This document shows, one piece after another, positions 32,616-41,321 of a stretch of 64,000 bases of DNA (its first letter is position 1; every line of letters begins with the position of its first letter). The position numbers and the translations under genes are program-made. Source of the DNA: Erythrobacter litoralis HTCC2594 (GTDB lineage: Bacteria > Pseudomonadota > Alphaproteobacteria > Sphingomonadales > Sphingomonadaceae); contig NC_007722.1 of assembly GCF_000013005.1 (NCBI RefSeq), forward strand, positions 2,795,501 to 2,859,500, read 5' to 3'. A model generated the notes under the pieces. It was not told where the DNA came from, searched no databases, and saw nothing but the letters and a program-made list of their open reading frames with translations.

Positions 32616-33283
32616 GCCCAGTCCGCCAGACGCTCGCGGTCCTTCACCACAATCCGGCGGTACCCGCGCTCGATACAGCCCGCCTGCTCGAGCGTCTTGA
32701 GCGCGGCATTGGCGGTTGCGCGGGTGACGCCGGCCAGGTCGCCCAGTTCCTGCTGCCCCATCGCGATCACCGGGCCGGTGGCGGAGAGATTGCGCAGGAA
32801 ATGCGCGATCCGGTTGAGCCCTCTGCCCCCATGCTGCCCGGCGACCAAGTCGATCATCTCCTGCAATTCTTCCGCCAGCCCGCTCAGCAATTGCCGCATC
32901 GCGCTGGGGTTGTTTGCCAGCGCCGCTTCGAAGCGTGCGCCTTCGATCCAGCGCAGCGAACATTCGGTGCGCGCGACCGCATCGACGACCCGCGTCCGGC
33001 CGGCCAGCCACGCCAGCTCGCCGTAGGAATCGCGTTCGCCGAGATGGGCGATGGCGCGGAAGTCGCCGCTCTCCAGATACTGGCCCACCACCACCGCGCC
33101 GCGCTCGATCACCCAGAAGCCGCTGGTCGCTTCGCCGCGCTGCTGGATCACCTGTCCCGGCGCGAACCGACGCTCGGGCGCGGCCGCGCGCAGGGCCTCG
33201 CGCAGACTTTCGTCGAGCAGGCCGAACAGCGTCGGCGCCACAACCGACCGGCCCTCGGCGCGCGATTGTATAGAATCTGACAT
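32612..33283 (-). CDS. Crp/Fnr-family transcription regulator
   Basis: 223 aa. An N-terminal cyclic-nucleotide-binding-like beta-roll (about residues 20-135: GQVIQQRGEATSGFWVIERG, DSYGELAWLAG) precedes a long dimerisation helix and a C-terminal winged helix-turn-helix (ELGDLAGVTRATANAALKTL). There is no N-terminal cysteine cluster, so it is not a classical oxygen-sensing Fnr. The ATG at 33283 fits the family length; the frame remains open upstream. It is divergent from the hydroxylase gene, starting 48 bases away, so it may regulate it (inference). Confidence 0.9.
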   Translation of the reverse strand: MSDSIQSRAEGRSVVAPTLFGLLDESLREALRAAAPERRFAPGQVIQQRGEATSGFWVIERGAVVVGQYLESGDFRAIAHLGERDSYGELAWLAGRTRVVDAVARTECSLRWIEGARFEAALANNPSAMRQLLSGLAEELQEMIDLVAGQHGGRGLNRIAHFLRNLSATGPVIAMGQQELGDLAGVTRATANAALKTLEQAGCIERGYRRIVVKDRERLADWA

Positions 33284-33331
33284 TCCCGATTGCGATAGCG
33301 CGCTATCCGGCTTCCAACAAGGGAGTGGATC

Positions 33332-34183
33332 ATGCCGACTGCAAGCTTCGTCGTTCTCGCCATCTATGCCGGTTTCGGCCTGCTGGAACTGTGGCGCTCG
33401 AATCTGTTCTCGAAAGCCGAACAGACCCGCGACGACGGGATCGTCGAAATCGTCAGCATGACGATGCTGGTGGTGGTGACGCAGCCGGCGGTCCTGTTCG
33501 CCTCCGCATTCCTGACCGGCCTCGCCTTCCCACAGTTCGAAGGTGCGCTGGCAGGCATCAACGTCTTTGCCGCGATCGGCCTGCTGCTGGTGTGTGATGA
33601 CATGATGCAATATTGGTGGCACCGCGCGAGCCACACGTTTCCGTGGCTCTACAATCTGCACCGCGCCCATCACAACGCCCGCTACATGAGCATGCGGCTC
33701 GTGTACCGGAACAACGTCATCTACTACGCGATGATGCCCAATCTCTGGCTCACCGGCGTCCTGCTGTATCTCGGTCTCGGCTGGGTTTATGCCGGCTATC
33801 TGGTGGTCAAGATGACAGTCATCATCGGTGCGCATTCGGATGTCGCCTGGGACAAGCCGCTGTACCGGATCGCCTGGCTCTCGCCCGTCATGTGGGTGGT
33901 CGAACGGACCATCTCGACCCCCGCCACACACCACGCGCATCACGGCCGCCACGCCGACGATCCGGCGGTCAATTACAAGGGCAATTTCGGCAATCTCCTG
34001 TTCTTTTGGGATGTCCTGTTCGGCACCGCGAAGATCACCCGCACGTTCCCCTCGAGCTACGGCGTCGAAAACCTCGCCCCGGCAACGCTCGGCCAGCAAT
34101 TGCTGTGGCCGATCTTTCCGGAAAAGAAGGACACGGAGCTCGCCGAACCTGTTGGAGAGGAGGCGGCGATCACCGCCGCCTGA
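33332..34183 (+). CDS. Second sterol desaturase / fatty acid hydroxylase family protein
   Basis: 283 aa integral membrane di-iron enzyme. Histidine boxes: WWHRASH, HRAHHN, and THHAHHGRH. Hydrophobic segments lie at the N-terminus (ASFVVLAIYAGFGLLELW) and mid-protein (WLTGVLLYLGLGWVYAGYL). It differs clearly from the member at 3860-4807 and has no oxidase neighbour. It is divergent from the Crp/Fnr regulator and followed by a strong terminator. Substrate unknown. Confidence 0.9.
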   Translation: MPTASFVVLAIYAGFGLLELWRSNLFSKAEQTRDDGIVEIVSMTMLVVVTQPAVLFASAFLTGLAFPQFEGALAGINVFAAIGLLLVCDDMMQYWWHRASHTFPWLYNLHRAHHNARYMSMRLVYRNNVIYYAMMPNLWLTGVLLYLGLGWVYAGYLVVKMTVIIGAHSDVAWDKPLYRIAWLSPVMWVVERTISTPATHHAHHGRHADDPAVNYKGNFGNLLFFWDVLFGTAKITRTFPSSYGVENLAPATLGQQLLWPIFPEKKDTELAEPVGEEAAITAA

Positions 34184-34193
34184 CCGGGGAAGA

Positions 34194-34225
34194 GGGCGGC
34201 GGCGTCGGAGGACAGGCCGCCGCCC
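34194..34225 (+). terminator. Intrinsic terminator after the second hydroxylase gene
   Basis: GGGCGGCGGC (34194-34203) pairs perfectly with GCCGCCGCCC (34216-34225) across a 12-base loop, followed by CCTTCCTTC. It is 10 bases beyond the stop and separates this gene from the aquaporin. Confidence 0.75.
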
Positions 34226-34318
34226 CCTTCCTTCGCCAGGCACGGACCGTCGCGGCCGTTCCGTCACGGAATTGTCACCTGCATCGCGAAAGGCAGTCGC
34301 GGAACAGGGAAACGATCG

Positions 34319-34996
34319 ATGCCAAAGACAGCATTGCCGCGCCGACTGGCCGCCGAGGGGATCGGCAGCTTCTTCCTGTTCGGGGGAGTCATCGGATCGG
34401 GCATCATGGCCGAGCAGCTGGCCGGCGGGAATGTCGCGCTGGCGCTGCTCGCCAATACCATCGCCACCGGCGCGATCCTCTATGTCATCATCGCCATGCT
34501 GGGGCCGATTTCAGGCGCGCACTTCAACCCTGCGGTGACCCTGGCCTTCCTGATGCGGAGAAAGATTTCGGCGGGCGACGCCGCGCTCTATGTAGCCGCG
34601 CAGATCGCACTCGGCGCGCTCGGCGCCCTGGCGGTGCACCTGATGTTCGACCTCGAAATCCTGCAATTCTCGACCAAGGCCCGCGCCGGGATCGGGCAAT
34701 GGAGCGGCGAGCTGATCGCGACCTTCGGCCTCGTGCTGACGATCCTGTTGCTGCTGAAATATCGCGCGGAAGCCATCCCGGCCGGGGTCGCGCTCTATAT
34801 CACCAGCGCCTACTGGTTCACCTCATCGACCAGCTTCGCCAATCCCGGCATCACCATCGTCCGCAGCCTGAGCGATACGTTCGCCGGAATCGCCCCCGCC
34901 GACGTGCCGATGTTCATCCTCGCGCAGATTGCCGGAGCGGTCATTGCGACCGGCCTCGCGGATTGGCTGACGGCGGAAGGCGCCGCGGACCATTAG
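34319..34996 (+). CDS. MIP-family channel (aquaporin-like)
   Basis: 225-aa inner-membrane channel with six hydrophobic helices. The first selectivity half-helix is HFNPAVTLAF (NPA). The second is FANPGITIVRS, with NPG instead of the usual NPA. The wording around it (TSSTSFANPGI, SDTFAGIAP) resembles the AqpS-like channels found near arsenic genes in rhizobia, but no arsenic gene is present here. It transports water or a small neutral solute. The stop overlaps that of the OsmC gene (TTAG). Confidence 0.9.
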   Translation: MPKTALPRRLAAEGIGSFFLFGGVIGSGIMAEQLAGGNVALALLANTIATGAILYVIIAMLGPISGAHFNPAVTLAFLMRRKISAGDAALYVAAQIALGALGALAVHLMFDLEILQFSTKARAGIGQWSGELIATFGLVLTILLLLKYRAEAIPAGVALYITSAYWFTSSTSFANPGITIVRSLSDTFAGIAPADVPMFILAQIAGAVIATGLADWLTAEGAADH

Positions 34997-35424
34997 CCTT
35001 CGAACGCGGTCTTCAGCGTGATCTCGGCATCGAGCAGCTTGGAAATCGGGCAATTGGCCTTGGCATCGGCCGCCAGCTCTTCGAAACGATCCTGCGCCAG
35101 CCCGGCAACCTTGCCCTTGGTCGCAAGCGCGGACTTGGTCACGGTGAAGCCGTCGCCGTCCTTTTCCAGTGTCACTTCGGCGCTGGTCGTGACGGTGCCG
35201 TTCTCGAAGCCTTCTTCGGCCAGCTTGAACGACAGCGCCATGGTGAAGCAGCTGGCATGCGCCGCGGCGATCAGTTCCTCGGGGTTGGTGCCCGGCTCGT
35301 CCTCGAACCGAGTCTGGAATCCGTAAGGCTGCGCCGAAAGCGCGCCCGAGCCGGTGGACACGAGGCCCTTCCCGCTTTTGCCAAGGCCTTCATAGGTTGC
35401 GCTGCCGGTGTTGGTGGTCTTCAT
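34993..35424 (-). CDS. OsmC-family peroxiredoxin-like protein
   Basis: 143 aa. OsmC proteins reduce organic peroxides using two cysteines; here AAHASCFTMAL and ANCPISKLL carry them in the conserved positions. GTNPEELIAAAHA is the family signature. The sequence corresponds to the OsmC (not Ohr) subfamily. It sits between the aquaporin (convergent) and the SPT gene, which is on the same strand and upstream by 68 bases. Confidence 0.92.
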   Translation of the reverse strand: MKTTNTGSATYEGLGKSGKGLVSTGSGALSAQPYGFQTRFEDEPGTNPEELIAAAHASCFTMALSFKLAEEGFENGTVTTSAEVTLEKDGDGFTVTKSALATKGKVAGLAQDRFEELAADAKANCPISKLLDAEITLKTAFEG

Positions 35425-35492
35425 CGTCGATCTCCTGTTTCAAGACATCCAACGGCAAGACCGGTGCGAGCGTTCCCCAGCTGCTTCTCCGA

Positions 35493-36743
35493 TCAGATAA
35501 TCCCGACCGTCTTCCCCGCCCGTTCGAACATGCCGAGGATCGTCGTCACTTCCTCTTCGCTATGCTCGGCGCAGAGCGAGCAGCGCAGCAGGGTCATGTT
35601 GGCGGGCGTGGCCGGCGGACGGGCCAAATTGACGTAGAGTCCTTCCTTCAGCAGCGCTTCCCACATCGCCGCGCCCTTTTCGAGGTCGGGCATGATGACG
35701 GCGATGATCGCGCTTTCCGGCGCGTCGGTGCCGAGCTGGAAGCCGAGCTCCTGCAGGCCGAGATGGAGGTTGCGCGAGTTCTCCCACAGATGCGCGCGCT
35801 TGTTGGAGCCGTGCATCAGCTTGCGGATCGACGTTGCAGCGGTCGCCACCACGCTCGGCGGGAGCGATGCGGTGAAGACATAAGGCCGGCAAACCAGCCG
35901 CATGATCTCGAACTTCGGGTGGTTGGACACGCAGAAACCGCCGACGGTGCCGACGCTCTTGGAAAAGGTGCCTATGATGAAATCGCAATCGTCGATCACG
36001 CCCGCCGCTTCGCAGACCCCGCGCCCGTTCTCCCCGATAAACCCCATCGAATGCGCTTCGTCGACCAGCACCATGGCGCCGTGTTTCTTGGCGACAGCTA
36101 CCATCTCGCGCAGCGGCGCGACATCGCCCAGCATCGAATAGACGCCTTCGAGGATCACCAGCTTGCCAGCCCCTTCGGGTACGCGCTTCAGGCGCTTTTC
36201 CAGCGCTTCGACATCGTTGTGCTTGAAGGGCACGACTTCGGCATTGCCCATCGCACAGCCATCCCAGATGCTGGCGTGGCTATCGATGTCGAGGATGATG
36301 TAATCGCCCTTGCCGGCGATGGTCGAAATGATCCCGAGATTGGCGAGGTAGCCGGTCGAGAAGACCATGGCATGGTCCATCCCGTAAAACTCTTTAAGCG
36401 CTTCCTCGCACTCCTTGTGACCCTGATATGTGCCGTTGAGCACGCGGCTGCCGGTGGTGCCGGTGCCGTAATCGCGCAGCGCCTGCTCGCCCGCTTCGAT
36501 TACGTCCGGGTCGAAAGTCATGCCCATGTAATTGTAGGTGCCGAGCAGGATGGTGTCGCGCCCGTTGCAGATCGCGCGGGTCGGCGACAGGACCTTCTCC
36601 ATCACCAGGTTGAACGGATCCTCCTGCCCGCTGGCGAGCAGGCCCTTGCGCAGTTCGATAACATCGTCGAACTTGCTGAACAGGTCCGTGTCCCCGCCGC
36701 CGAGATCTTCCGGCTGGTCGGGCTGCGAAATGCCTTCGCTCAT
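35493..36743 (-). CDS. spt: Serine palmitoyltransferase
   Basis: 416-aa soluble PLP enzyme of the alpha-oxoamine synthase family. It condenses serine with an acyl thioester to begin sphingolipid synthesis. Lys262 in GTFSKSVGTVGG is the Schiff-base lysine; VDEAHSMG (Asp228, His231) and GTGTTGSRVLNGT are family motifs. The protein closely follows the Sphingomonas SPT pattern. The ACP gene lies immediately upstream on the same strand (separated by a repeat-filled 181 bases), supporting SPT over 2-amino-3-ketobutyrate CoA ligase or aminolevulinate synthase. Confidence 0.92.
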   Translation of the reverse strand: MSEGISQPDQPEDLGGGDTDLFSKFDDVIELRKGLLASGQEDPFNLVMEKVLSPTRAICNGRDTILLGTYNYMGMTFDPDVIEAGEQALRDYGTGTTGSRVLNGTYQGHKECEEALKEFYGMDHAMVFSTGYLANLGIISTIAGKGDYIILDIDSHASIWDGCAMGNAEVVPFKHNDVEALEKRLKRVPEGAGKLVILEGVYSMLGDVAPLREMVAVAKKHGAMVLVDEAHSMGFIGENGRGVCEAAGVIDDCDFIIGTFSKSVGTVGGFCVSNHPKFEIMRLVCRPYVFTASLPPSVVATAATSIRKLMHGSNKRAHLWENSRNLHLGLQELGFQLGTDAPESAIIAVIMPDLEKGAAMWEALLKEGLYVNLARPPATPANMTLLRCSLCAEHSEEEVTTILGMFERAGKTVGII

Positions 36744-36817
36744 GCTGCTGCTTCCGTAATTTTCGAGAACGACACCTTCACGCGGCTCCCTGTCCGTGAT
36801 CTTTCAGCCCCTCTATC

Positions 36818-36910
36818 CGTTCGGGCTGAGCTTGTCGAAGCCCTGTCCTTCTCAGCTTGCGATACGCTCAACGTGAAAAACGGCCCTTCGACAGGCTCAG
36901 GGCGAACGGG
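36818..36910. repeat. Family I palindromic repeat doublet between ACP and SPT genes
   Basis: CCGTTCGGGCTGAGCTTGTC (36818-36837) and its inverted copy CCCTTCGACAGGCTCAGGGC (from 36884) are about 40 bases apart and could fold into one large stem. Same family as 27865-27947 and 24244-24268. It occupies most of the gap between the two sphingolipid genes. Confidence 0.82.
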
Positions 36911-36924
36911 GTCGGGGGAAAGGC

Positions 36925-37167
36925 TCAATCGCTCGCCATCTTGGTGACGGCGTCGACGAGCTGGCCGTAATTCTCGATCTCGGCCTGCTGGTTCATGCTG
37001 ATGATGATGTCGAATTCGTCTTCGATCTCGGCAACGAAATCCATTACCGTCAGGCTGTCGAATTCAAGGTCGTTCTGGAATGTCGTCGCATCGGTGATCT
37101 CGACGCCTTTCTTGTTGAACGGCTCGATGATGGTGCGGATGCGGGTGTCGACTTCGGCGCGATCCAT
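36925..37167 (-). CDS. Acyl carrier protein of the sphingolipid pathway
   Basis: 80 aa, acidic. EFDSLTVMDF contains the phosphopantetheine-attachment serine (Ser38) in the DSL motif. It precedes the SPT gene, as the special ACP (AcpR-type) does in sphingolipid-making alphaproteobacteria such as Caulobacter, where acyl-ACP is the SPT substrate. AAGGAATT lies just before the ATG. Confidence 0.9.
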   Translation of the reverse strand: MDRAEVDTRIRTIIEPFNKKGVEITDATTFQNDLEFDSLTVMDFVAEIEDEFDIIISMNQQAEIENYGQLVDAVTKMASD

Positions 37168-37282
37168 CGGTGATAATTCCTTAGGGTTGCGGGCAATCGG
37201 TCTGCCCTTGCGTCAATTGGCGCAGGGGAAAGCGGGTTTGGCGGGCAAATGTCAAGCGTGCCGAAGGGCTGCCTCGCGCGCG

Positions 37283-37651
37283 TCAGGCGGCAATCAGGGC
37301 ATCCACCGCAGCCATGAACGGGCCGATGGAAACCGGCTTGGAAAGGTAATCTGCGGCGCCTGCATCGCGGATCTTCTCCTCGTCTCCCTTGCCGGCATAG
37401 GCGGTTACCGCCAGCACCGGGATCGCGGCGAGCGTCGGGTCCTGCTTCATGGCCTGGATCAGATCGACGCCGGAAATATTGGGCAGCTGGATATCCATGA
37501 TGGTAAGATCGGGCGAGAATTCGCGCGCGGCGCCGAGCACGGCATTGCCATCAGCGCAGGGGAGCACTTCGTGCCCCTTGGCCCGCAGGACGTCGCAGAA
37601 CAATTTCCGGTTGAGGTCGTTATCCTCGACAACCAGTATTCTCTTTGCCAC
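37283..37651 (-). CDS. divK: Single-domain response regulator DivK
   Basis: 122-aa receiver domain without output domain. Asp53 (TIMDIQLPN) is the phosphorylation site, with the acidic pair in VVEDND and Lys in YLSKPVS. In Caulobacter DivK acts with DivJ/PleC to control the CckA-CtrA pathway. The GTG start at 37651 is preceded by AAGGAG and places the Asp at the same number as in Caulobacter DivK. It is divergent from a DUF3572 gene, a neighbour often seen in alphaproteobacteria. Confidence 0.9.
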   Translation of the reverse strand: MAKRILVVEDNDLNRKLFCDVLRAKGHEVLPCADGNAVLGAAREFSPDLTIMDIQLPNISGVDLIQAMKQDPTLAAIPVLAVTAYAGKGDEEKIRDAGAADYLSKPVSIGPFMAAVDALIAA

Positions 37652-37695
37652 GGGTGCCGCTCCTTCAGGGGACGCCCTAGGCCAGCATCGGAGCC

Positions 37696-37986
37696 TTGCC
37701 AATTACACTGCCGCCAAAATCCACCAGGCACGACGCGGCCGACCCGGATGCGCTGGCGCTGCAAGCGCTTGGGTGGGTGCTGACGGATGAAGACCGCGCG
37801 GCCCGCCTGCTTGCACTGACCGGGCTGACACCCGATATCCTGCGCGAAAGACTGACCGACCCAATGGTGCTCGCCGCCGTCCTCGATTTCCTGTCCAATC
37901 ACGAGCCGGACCTCTTGCTCGCCGCCGACGCTCTCGACGTCGAGCCCCAGGTCCTTCTGTCCGCCCGAGAGCAATTGTCCCGATGA
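37696..37986 (+). CDS. DUF3572 protein
   Basis: 96 aa, all-helical. DALALQALGWVLTDEDRAAR and LTGLTPDILRERLTDP match the DUF3572 family, whose function is unknown. A TTG start at 37696 is assumed since no ATG or GTG fits before the conserved part; its ribosome-binding site (GGAG) is too close to be convincing, so the start is uncertain. The stop overlaps the next gene as ATGA. It lies only 44 bases from the divergent divK start. Confidence 0.8.
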   Translation: MPITLPPKSTRHDAADPDALALQALGWVLTDEDRAARLLALTGLTPDILRERLTDPMVLAAVLDFLSNHEPDLLLAADALDVEPQVLLSAREQLSR

Positions 37987-38621
37987 GCCGACCCGCCTCC
38001 CGACCTCTGGTGATATCCGATTGTGACGAGGTGCTGCTGCACATGGTCACGCATTTTCGCGACTTCCTCGACGAGGAGCACGGGATCGACTTCGCGCTCG
38101 ACAATGGCGACTGGAGCAAGGCACTGACCTGGCGCGAAAGCGGTGCGGTGCTGGAGCAGCGCGATATCTGGAAACATCTGAACCTGTTTTTCGATCACGA
38201 GATGGATCGCCAGCATCCCATCAAAGGCGCGGTGGAATCGATCAACGCGATTGGCGAGCATGCCGATGTGGTGATCCTTACCAATCTGCTCGACGAGCGG
38301 CGCGACAAGCGTGCCGAGCAATTGCTGCGCTACGGGATCGAGGCCCCAGTCTATACCAATCAGGGACCCAAGGGTCCGGCGCTCGCGGCCATTCTTGAAG
38401 AACGCCAGCCGAGCCGCGCTGTGTTCATCGACGACCTTGCGCAGCATCATGGTTCCGCCGCCGAAACCGTGCCCCATATAACCCGGCTGCATCTGTGCGG
38501 CGAGCCGGCCATCGCCCCGCATATCGCCTGCGGCGAAAAGGCCGGCCATGCGCATGCGCGCATCGACGAATGGGAGCATGCGCTCCCGTGGATTCTGGAA
38601 CGACTGGAGGAGGATGCATGA
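37983..38621 (+). CDS. HAD-superfamily hydrolase
   Basis: 212-aa cytoplasmic phosphatase-like protein. ISDCDEVLL is HAD motif I with the nucleophilic Asp and the +2 Asp. VVILTNLLD contains motif II, and AVFIDDLAQHH the motif IV acidic pair; a Lys in GPKGPALAAIL is in motif III position. Substrate unknown. It is coupled on both sides (ATGA with DUF3572, and with the RidA gene), the second gene of a five-gene operon. Confidence 0.85.
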   Translation: MSRPASRPLVISDCDEVLLHMVTHFRDFLDEEHGIDFALDNGDWSKALTWRESGAVLEQRDIWKHLNLFFDHEMDRQHPIKGAVESINAIGEHADVVILTNLLDERRDKRAEQLLRYGIEAPVYTNQGPKGPALAAILEERQPSRAVFIDDLAQHHGSAAETVPHITRLHLCGEPAIAPHIACGEKAGHAHARIDEWEHALPWILERLEEDA

Positions 38622-39076
38622 GCATCGAAGCAAGACTGAACGAACTGGGCATTGTCCTGCCCGAGGCTGCCGCGCCGGTGGCAAGCTATGTACCGGTGGT
38701 GGTGCAGGGCGGGTTCGCCCACATCTCGGGGCAATTGCCTTTCATCGACGGCAAGCTCGTGACCGGGCGGCTGGGGGAGGATGTTTCGCTCGACGACGGA
38801 ACCGCGGCCGCGCGCGCCTGCGGTCTGATGATCCTGGCGCAGTTGAAGTCGGCCCTTGTGCCGCTCGACAAGGTAGAGCGGATCGTCAAGCTGGGCGCTT
38901 TCGTGAATTCGACCGCCGATTTCATCGACCAGCCCAAAGTCGCCAACGGTGCGTCGGAGCTGATGTTCGACGTGTTCGGCGAGAAGGGCCGCCATGCCCG
39001 CGCGGCCGTTGGCGTGCCTGCCCTGCCGCTCGGCGCTGCGGTTGAAGTCGACGCGATCATCGCCCTGGCAGAATGA
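38618..39076 (+). CDS. RidA-family deaminase (YjgF-like)
   Basis: 152 aa, somewhat longer than enteric RidA. SGQLPFIDGKLVTGRLG and VNSTADFIDQPKVANGAS are the family blocks of the longer RidA-like branch. RidA enzymes hydrolyse reactive enamine/imine intermediates made by PLP enzymes. The ATG at 38618 overlaps the HAD stop and follows GGAGGAGG. The usual active-site Arg position is not certain from reading, so catalytic ability is not claimed. Confidence 0.88.
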   Translation: MSIEARLNELGIVLPEAAAPVASYVPVVVQGGFAHISGQLPFIDGKLVTGRLGEDVSLDDGTAAARACGLMILAQLKSALVPLDKVERIVKLGAFVNSTADFIDQPKVANGASELMFDVFGEKGRHARAAVGVPALPLGAAVEVDAIIALAE

Positions 39077-39083
39077 TCCACGG

Positions 39084-39842
39084 GTGCGCAGGCGACCTGT
39101 CCCCGACTGGCTGACGCGGTGGGAATATGCCCATCGCGGCCTGCACGGGACGGGTCCCGACGGCACGCGCGTACCGGAAAATTCGCTCGCCGGAGCGAAG
39201 CTGGCGATCGAAGCGGGGATGGGTATCGAATGCGATATCCAGCGCAGCGCCGACGACTGGCCGATGGTGTTCCATGACTGGGACCTGCTGCGGCTGACCG
39301 GGCAGGACGGCTTCACTGAAGGGGCAACCGCGCTGGCGCTCAAGGAACTCCGCTATCTCGACAGTGAGGAGGGCCCGGCGACGATGGCCGACCTGCTTGA
39401 CCTTGTGGCGGGCCGCGTGCCGCTGCTGATCGAGATCAAGTCCAAACGCGGCTACGATGTCGAAGCGAGCTGCGCGGCGGTGAGCAATGCGCTCAGAGAA
39501 TATGCCGGCGACCATGCGGTGATGAGCTTCGATCCGCGCGTAGCGCGCTGGTTTCGCCGGAAATGCCCGCAGACCTGCGCCGGGCTGGTGATGCGCGAGG
39601 ACGAACATGGCTATACGCAGAAGCGCTGGCAGCGGCGGCTCGCCTTCGCCATCGCGAAGCCCGATTTTCTCGCCTACCACATCGCGGCCTTGCCCTGCGC
39701 ATGGGTCGCTTCGCTGCGGGCAGGCGGCCTGCCGGTACTGACCTGGACGGTCAATTCGCCGGAGACCCGCGCCCGCGCATTGCTTTATGCCGATGCCCTG
39801 ATCAGCGAAGGCCTTGGCTTGCCGGAAACGGTCGCATCGTGA
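39084..39842 (+). CDS. Glycerophosphodiester phosphodiesterase
   Basis: 252 aa, TIM-barrel enzyme releasing glycerol-3-phosphate from phospholipid head groups. YAHRGLHG, PENSLAGAKLAIEAGMGIE followed by CDIQRSAD, and MVFHDWDLLRLTG hold the catalytic histidines and metal ligands (HRG, ExD, HD). No signal peptide, so cytoplasmic. A GTG at 39084 seven bases after the RidA stop is the only start giving the full N-terminal HRG strand; its ribosome site is weak, suggesting re-initiation. The stop overlaps the next start (GTGA). Confidence 0.88.
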   Translation: MRRRPVPDWLTRWEYAHRGLHGTGPDGTRVPENSLAGAKLAIEAGMGIECDIQRSADDWPMVFHDWDLLRLTGQDGFTEGATALALKELRYLDSEEGPATMADLLDLVAGRVPLLIEIKSKRGYDVEASCAAVSNALREYAGDHAVMSFDPRVARWFRRKCPQTCAGLVMREDEHGYTQKRWQRRLAFAIAKPDFLAYHIAALPCAWVASLRAGGLPVLTWTVNSPETRARALLYADALISEGLGLPETVAS

Positions 39843-40978
39843 GCGACACTGCCTTCACCGCGCGCATTGGCATGGGGGTGAACGCCTTCGACGCTGCGCA
39901 ATGGGATGCACTCGGCGGGGCAGACAATCCCTTCATGAGCCACGCTTTCCTCTCCGCGATGGAAGACTCGGGTAGCGTCGGCCCCGGTACGGGATGGCAA
40001 AGCGCGCCGATTGTGATCGAGAGCGACTCCGGCCTGCCGCTTGCCGCGATGCCGGCGTATCTGAAGGGACATAGCCAGGGCGAATATGTCTTCGATCACA
40101 ACTGGGCCGATGCCTACCAGCGCGCCGGCGGCGATTATTATCCCAAGCTCCAGATCGCCGCGCCATTCACCCCCGCGACCGGACCGCGCCTTTTGTTGGC
40201 CGACGACGCGCTGGGCCTGCCTTTGCTCAAGGCGGCCGAGCAATTATGCGCACAGAATGCGCTCTCCGGTGCGCATGCGACCTTCATCGATCCCGGCCAA
40301 CTGCCGATCTTCGAGGAGGCAGGCTGGCTGCCTCGCAGCGATATCCAGTTCCACTGGGAGAACCGCGACTACGGCTCGTTCGACGATTTCCTGGCCGATC
40401 TCGCCAGTCGCAAGCGCCGCGCCCTGCGCAAGGAACGGACGAAAGCGCAGGCCGAGGTCGAAATCCGGCACCTGACCGGCGCGGAAATCACCGAAGCGGA
40501 ATGGGATGCCTTCTGGGTCTTCTATCAGGATACCGGCGCCAGGAAGTGGGGAACGCCCTATCTGACGCGCGAAGCCTTCTCGCTGCTGGGAGAAAGGATG
40601 GCAGACAAGCTGCTGCTCATCTTCGCCTATCGTGATGGAGAGCCGATTGCAGGTGCCCTCAATGTCATCGGACGCGACGCGCTTTACGGGCGCTATTGGG
40701 GGTGCACGCAGCACATCCCCTTCCTGCATTTCGAATTGTGCTATTACCAGGCCATCGATGCCGCGATCGAGCGCGGCTTGCAGCGGGTCGAAGCGGGCGC
40801 ACAAGGTGGACACAAACTGGCCCGCGGCTATGCCCCGGTGCAGACTTGGTCGGCGCACTGGATCGCCGACCCGGGATTTCGCGAAGCCGTCGCCGAGTTT
40901 CTCGAACGCGAGCGACGCGGGGTCGAGATCGATCAGAACTATCTCGACCGCAGAACGCCTTTCCGGAAAGGCGGGTGA
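39839..40978 (+). CDS. DUF482 / peptidogalycan-type GNAT acyltransferase
   Basis: 379 aa. NPFMSHAFLSAMEDSG, YVFDHNWADAYQRAG and YYPKLQIAAPFTPATGPR are the diagnostic blocks of the DUF482 (COG3146) family, a FemAB/GNAT-like acyltransferase group of uncertain substrate. Later blocks YGRYWGCTQ, LHFELCYYQAIDAAIERGL and EAGAQGGHKLARGYAP also fit. It starts with a GTG overlapping the GDPD stop and is the last gene of the operon beginning at DUF3572. Confidence 0.88.
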   Translation: MSDTAFTARIGMGVNAFDAAQWDALGGADNPFMSHAFLSAMEDSGSVGPGTGWQSAPIVIESDSGLPLAAMPAYLKGHSQGEYVFDHNWADAYQRAGGDYYPKLQIAAPFTPATGPRLLLADDALGLPLLKAAEQLCAQNALSGAHATFIDPGQLPIFEEAGWLPRSDIQFHWENRDYGSFDDFLADLASRKRRALRKERTKAQAEVEIRHLTGAEITEAEWDAFWVFYQDTGARKWGTPYLTREAFSLLGERMADKLLLIFAYRDGEPIAGALNVIGRDALYGRYWGCTQHIPFLHFELCYYQAIDAAIERGLQRVEAGAQGGHKLARGYAPVQTWSAHWIADPGFREAVAEFLERERRGVEIDQNYLDRRTPFRKGG

Positions 40979-40985
40979 GCGTAGG

Positions 40986-41312
40986 TCAGGCGGCCTTGCT
41001 GTCCGCTGCGAGCCAGTCGCGCGCCCGGCGCTGGGCTTCGGCGATCTCACGCGCAGTCATTTCGTCGGAAACATCGGCCCGGCACCACGCAGCTTCTTCG
41101 TGACCGCGCGAAGCGGCCAGGTTGAACCACTTGTGCGCCTCGACCAGATCGTATTCGGCGCCGTGGCTGCCGGTCGAATAGATGACGCCCAGATCGTAGA
41201 GCGCGATCGTCTCGCCTGCCGCTGCTGCCGCCAGGCATTGCGCGACCACCAGGCTCGGCTCCCTGGCATCGGCTGTCTGGTATGTCTCGCTTTCGATCTT
41301 GATCAGTTTCAT
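40986..41312 (-). CDS. Sel1-repeat-like protein
   Basis: 108 aa. ALYDLGVIYSTGSHGAEYDL followed by VEAHKWFNLAASRGH is one Sel1/TPR-like repeat, typical of small adaptor proteins. The C-terminal helix (MTAREIAEAQRRARDWLA) is the usual end of such one-repeat proteins in sphingomonads. The start at 41312 (MKLIKIES) is chosen; an ATG three codons earlier (41321) is nearly as good. It is convergent with the DUF482 gene (7 bases apart). Confidence 0.8.
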   Translation of the reverse strand: MKLIKIESETYQTADAREPSLVVAQCLAAAAAGETIALYDLGVIYSTGSHGAEYDLVEAHKWFNLAASRGHEEAAWCRADVSDEMTAREIAEAQRRARDWLAADSKAA

Positions 41313-41321
41313 TGCCCTCAT

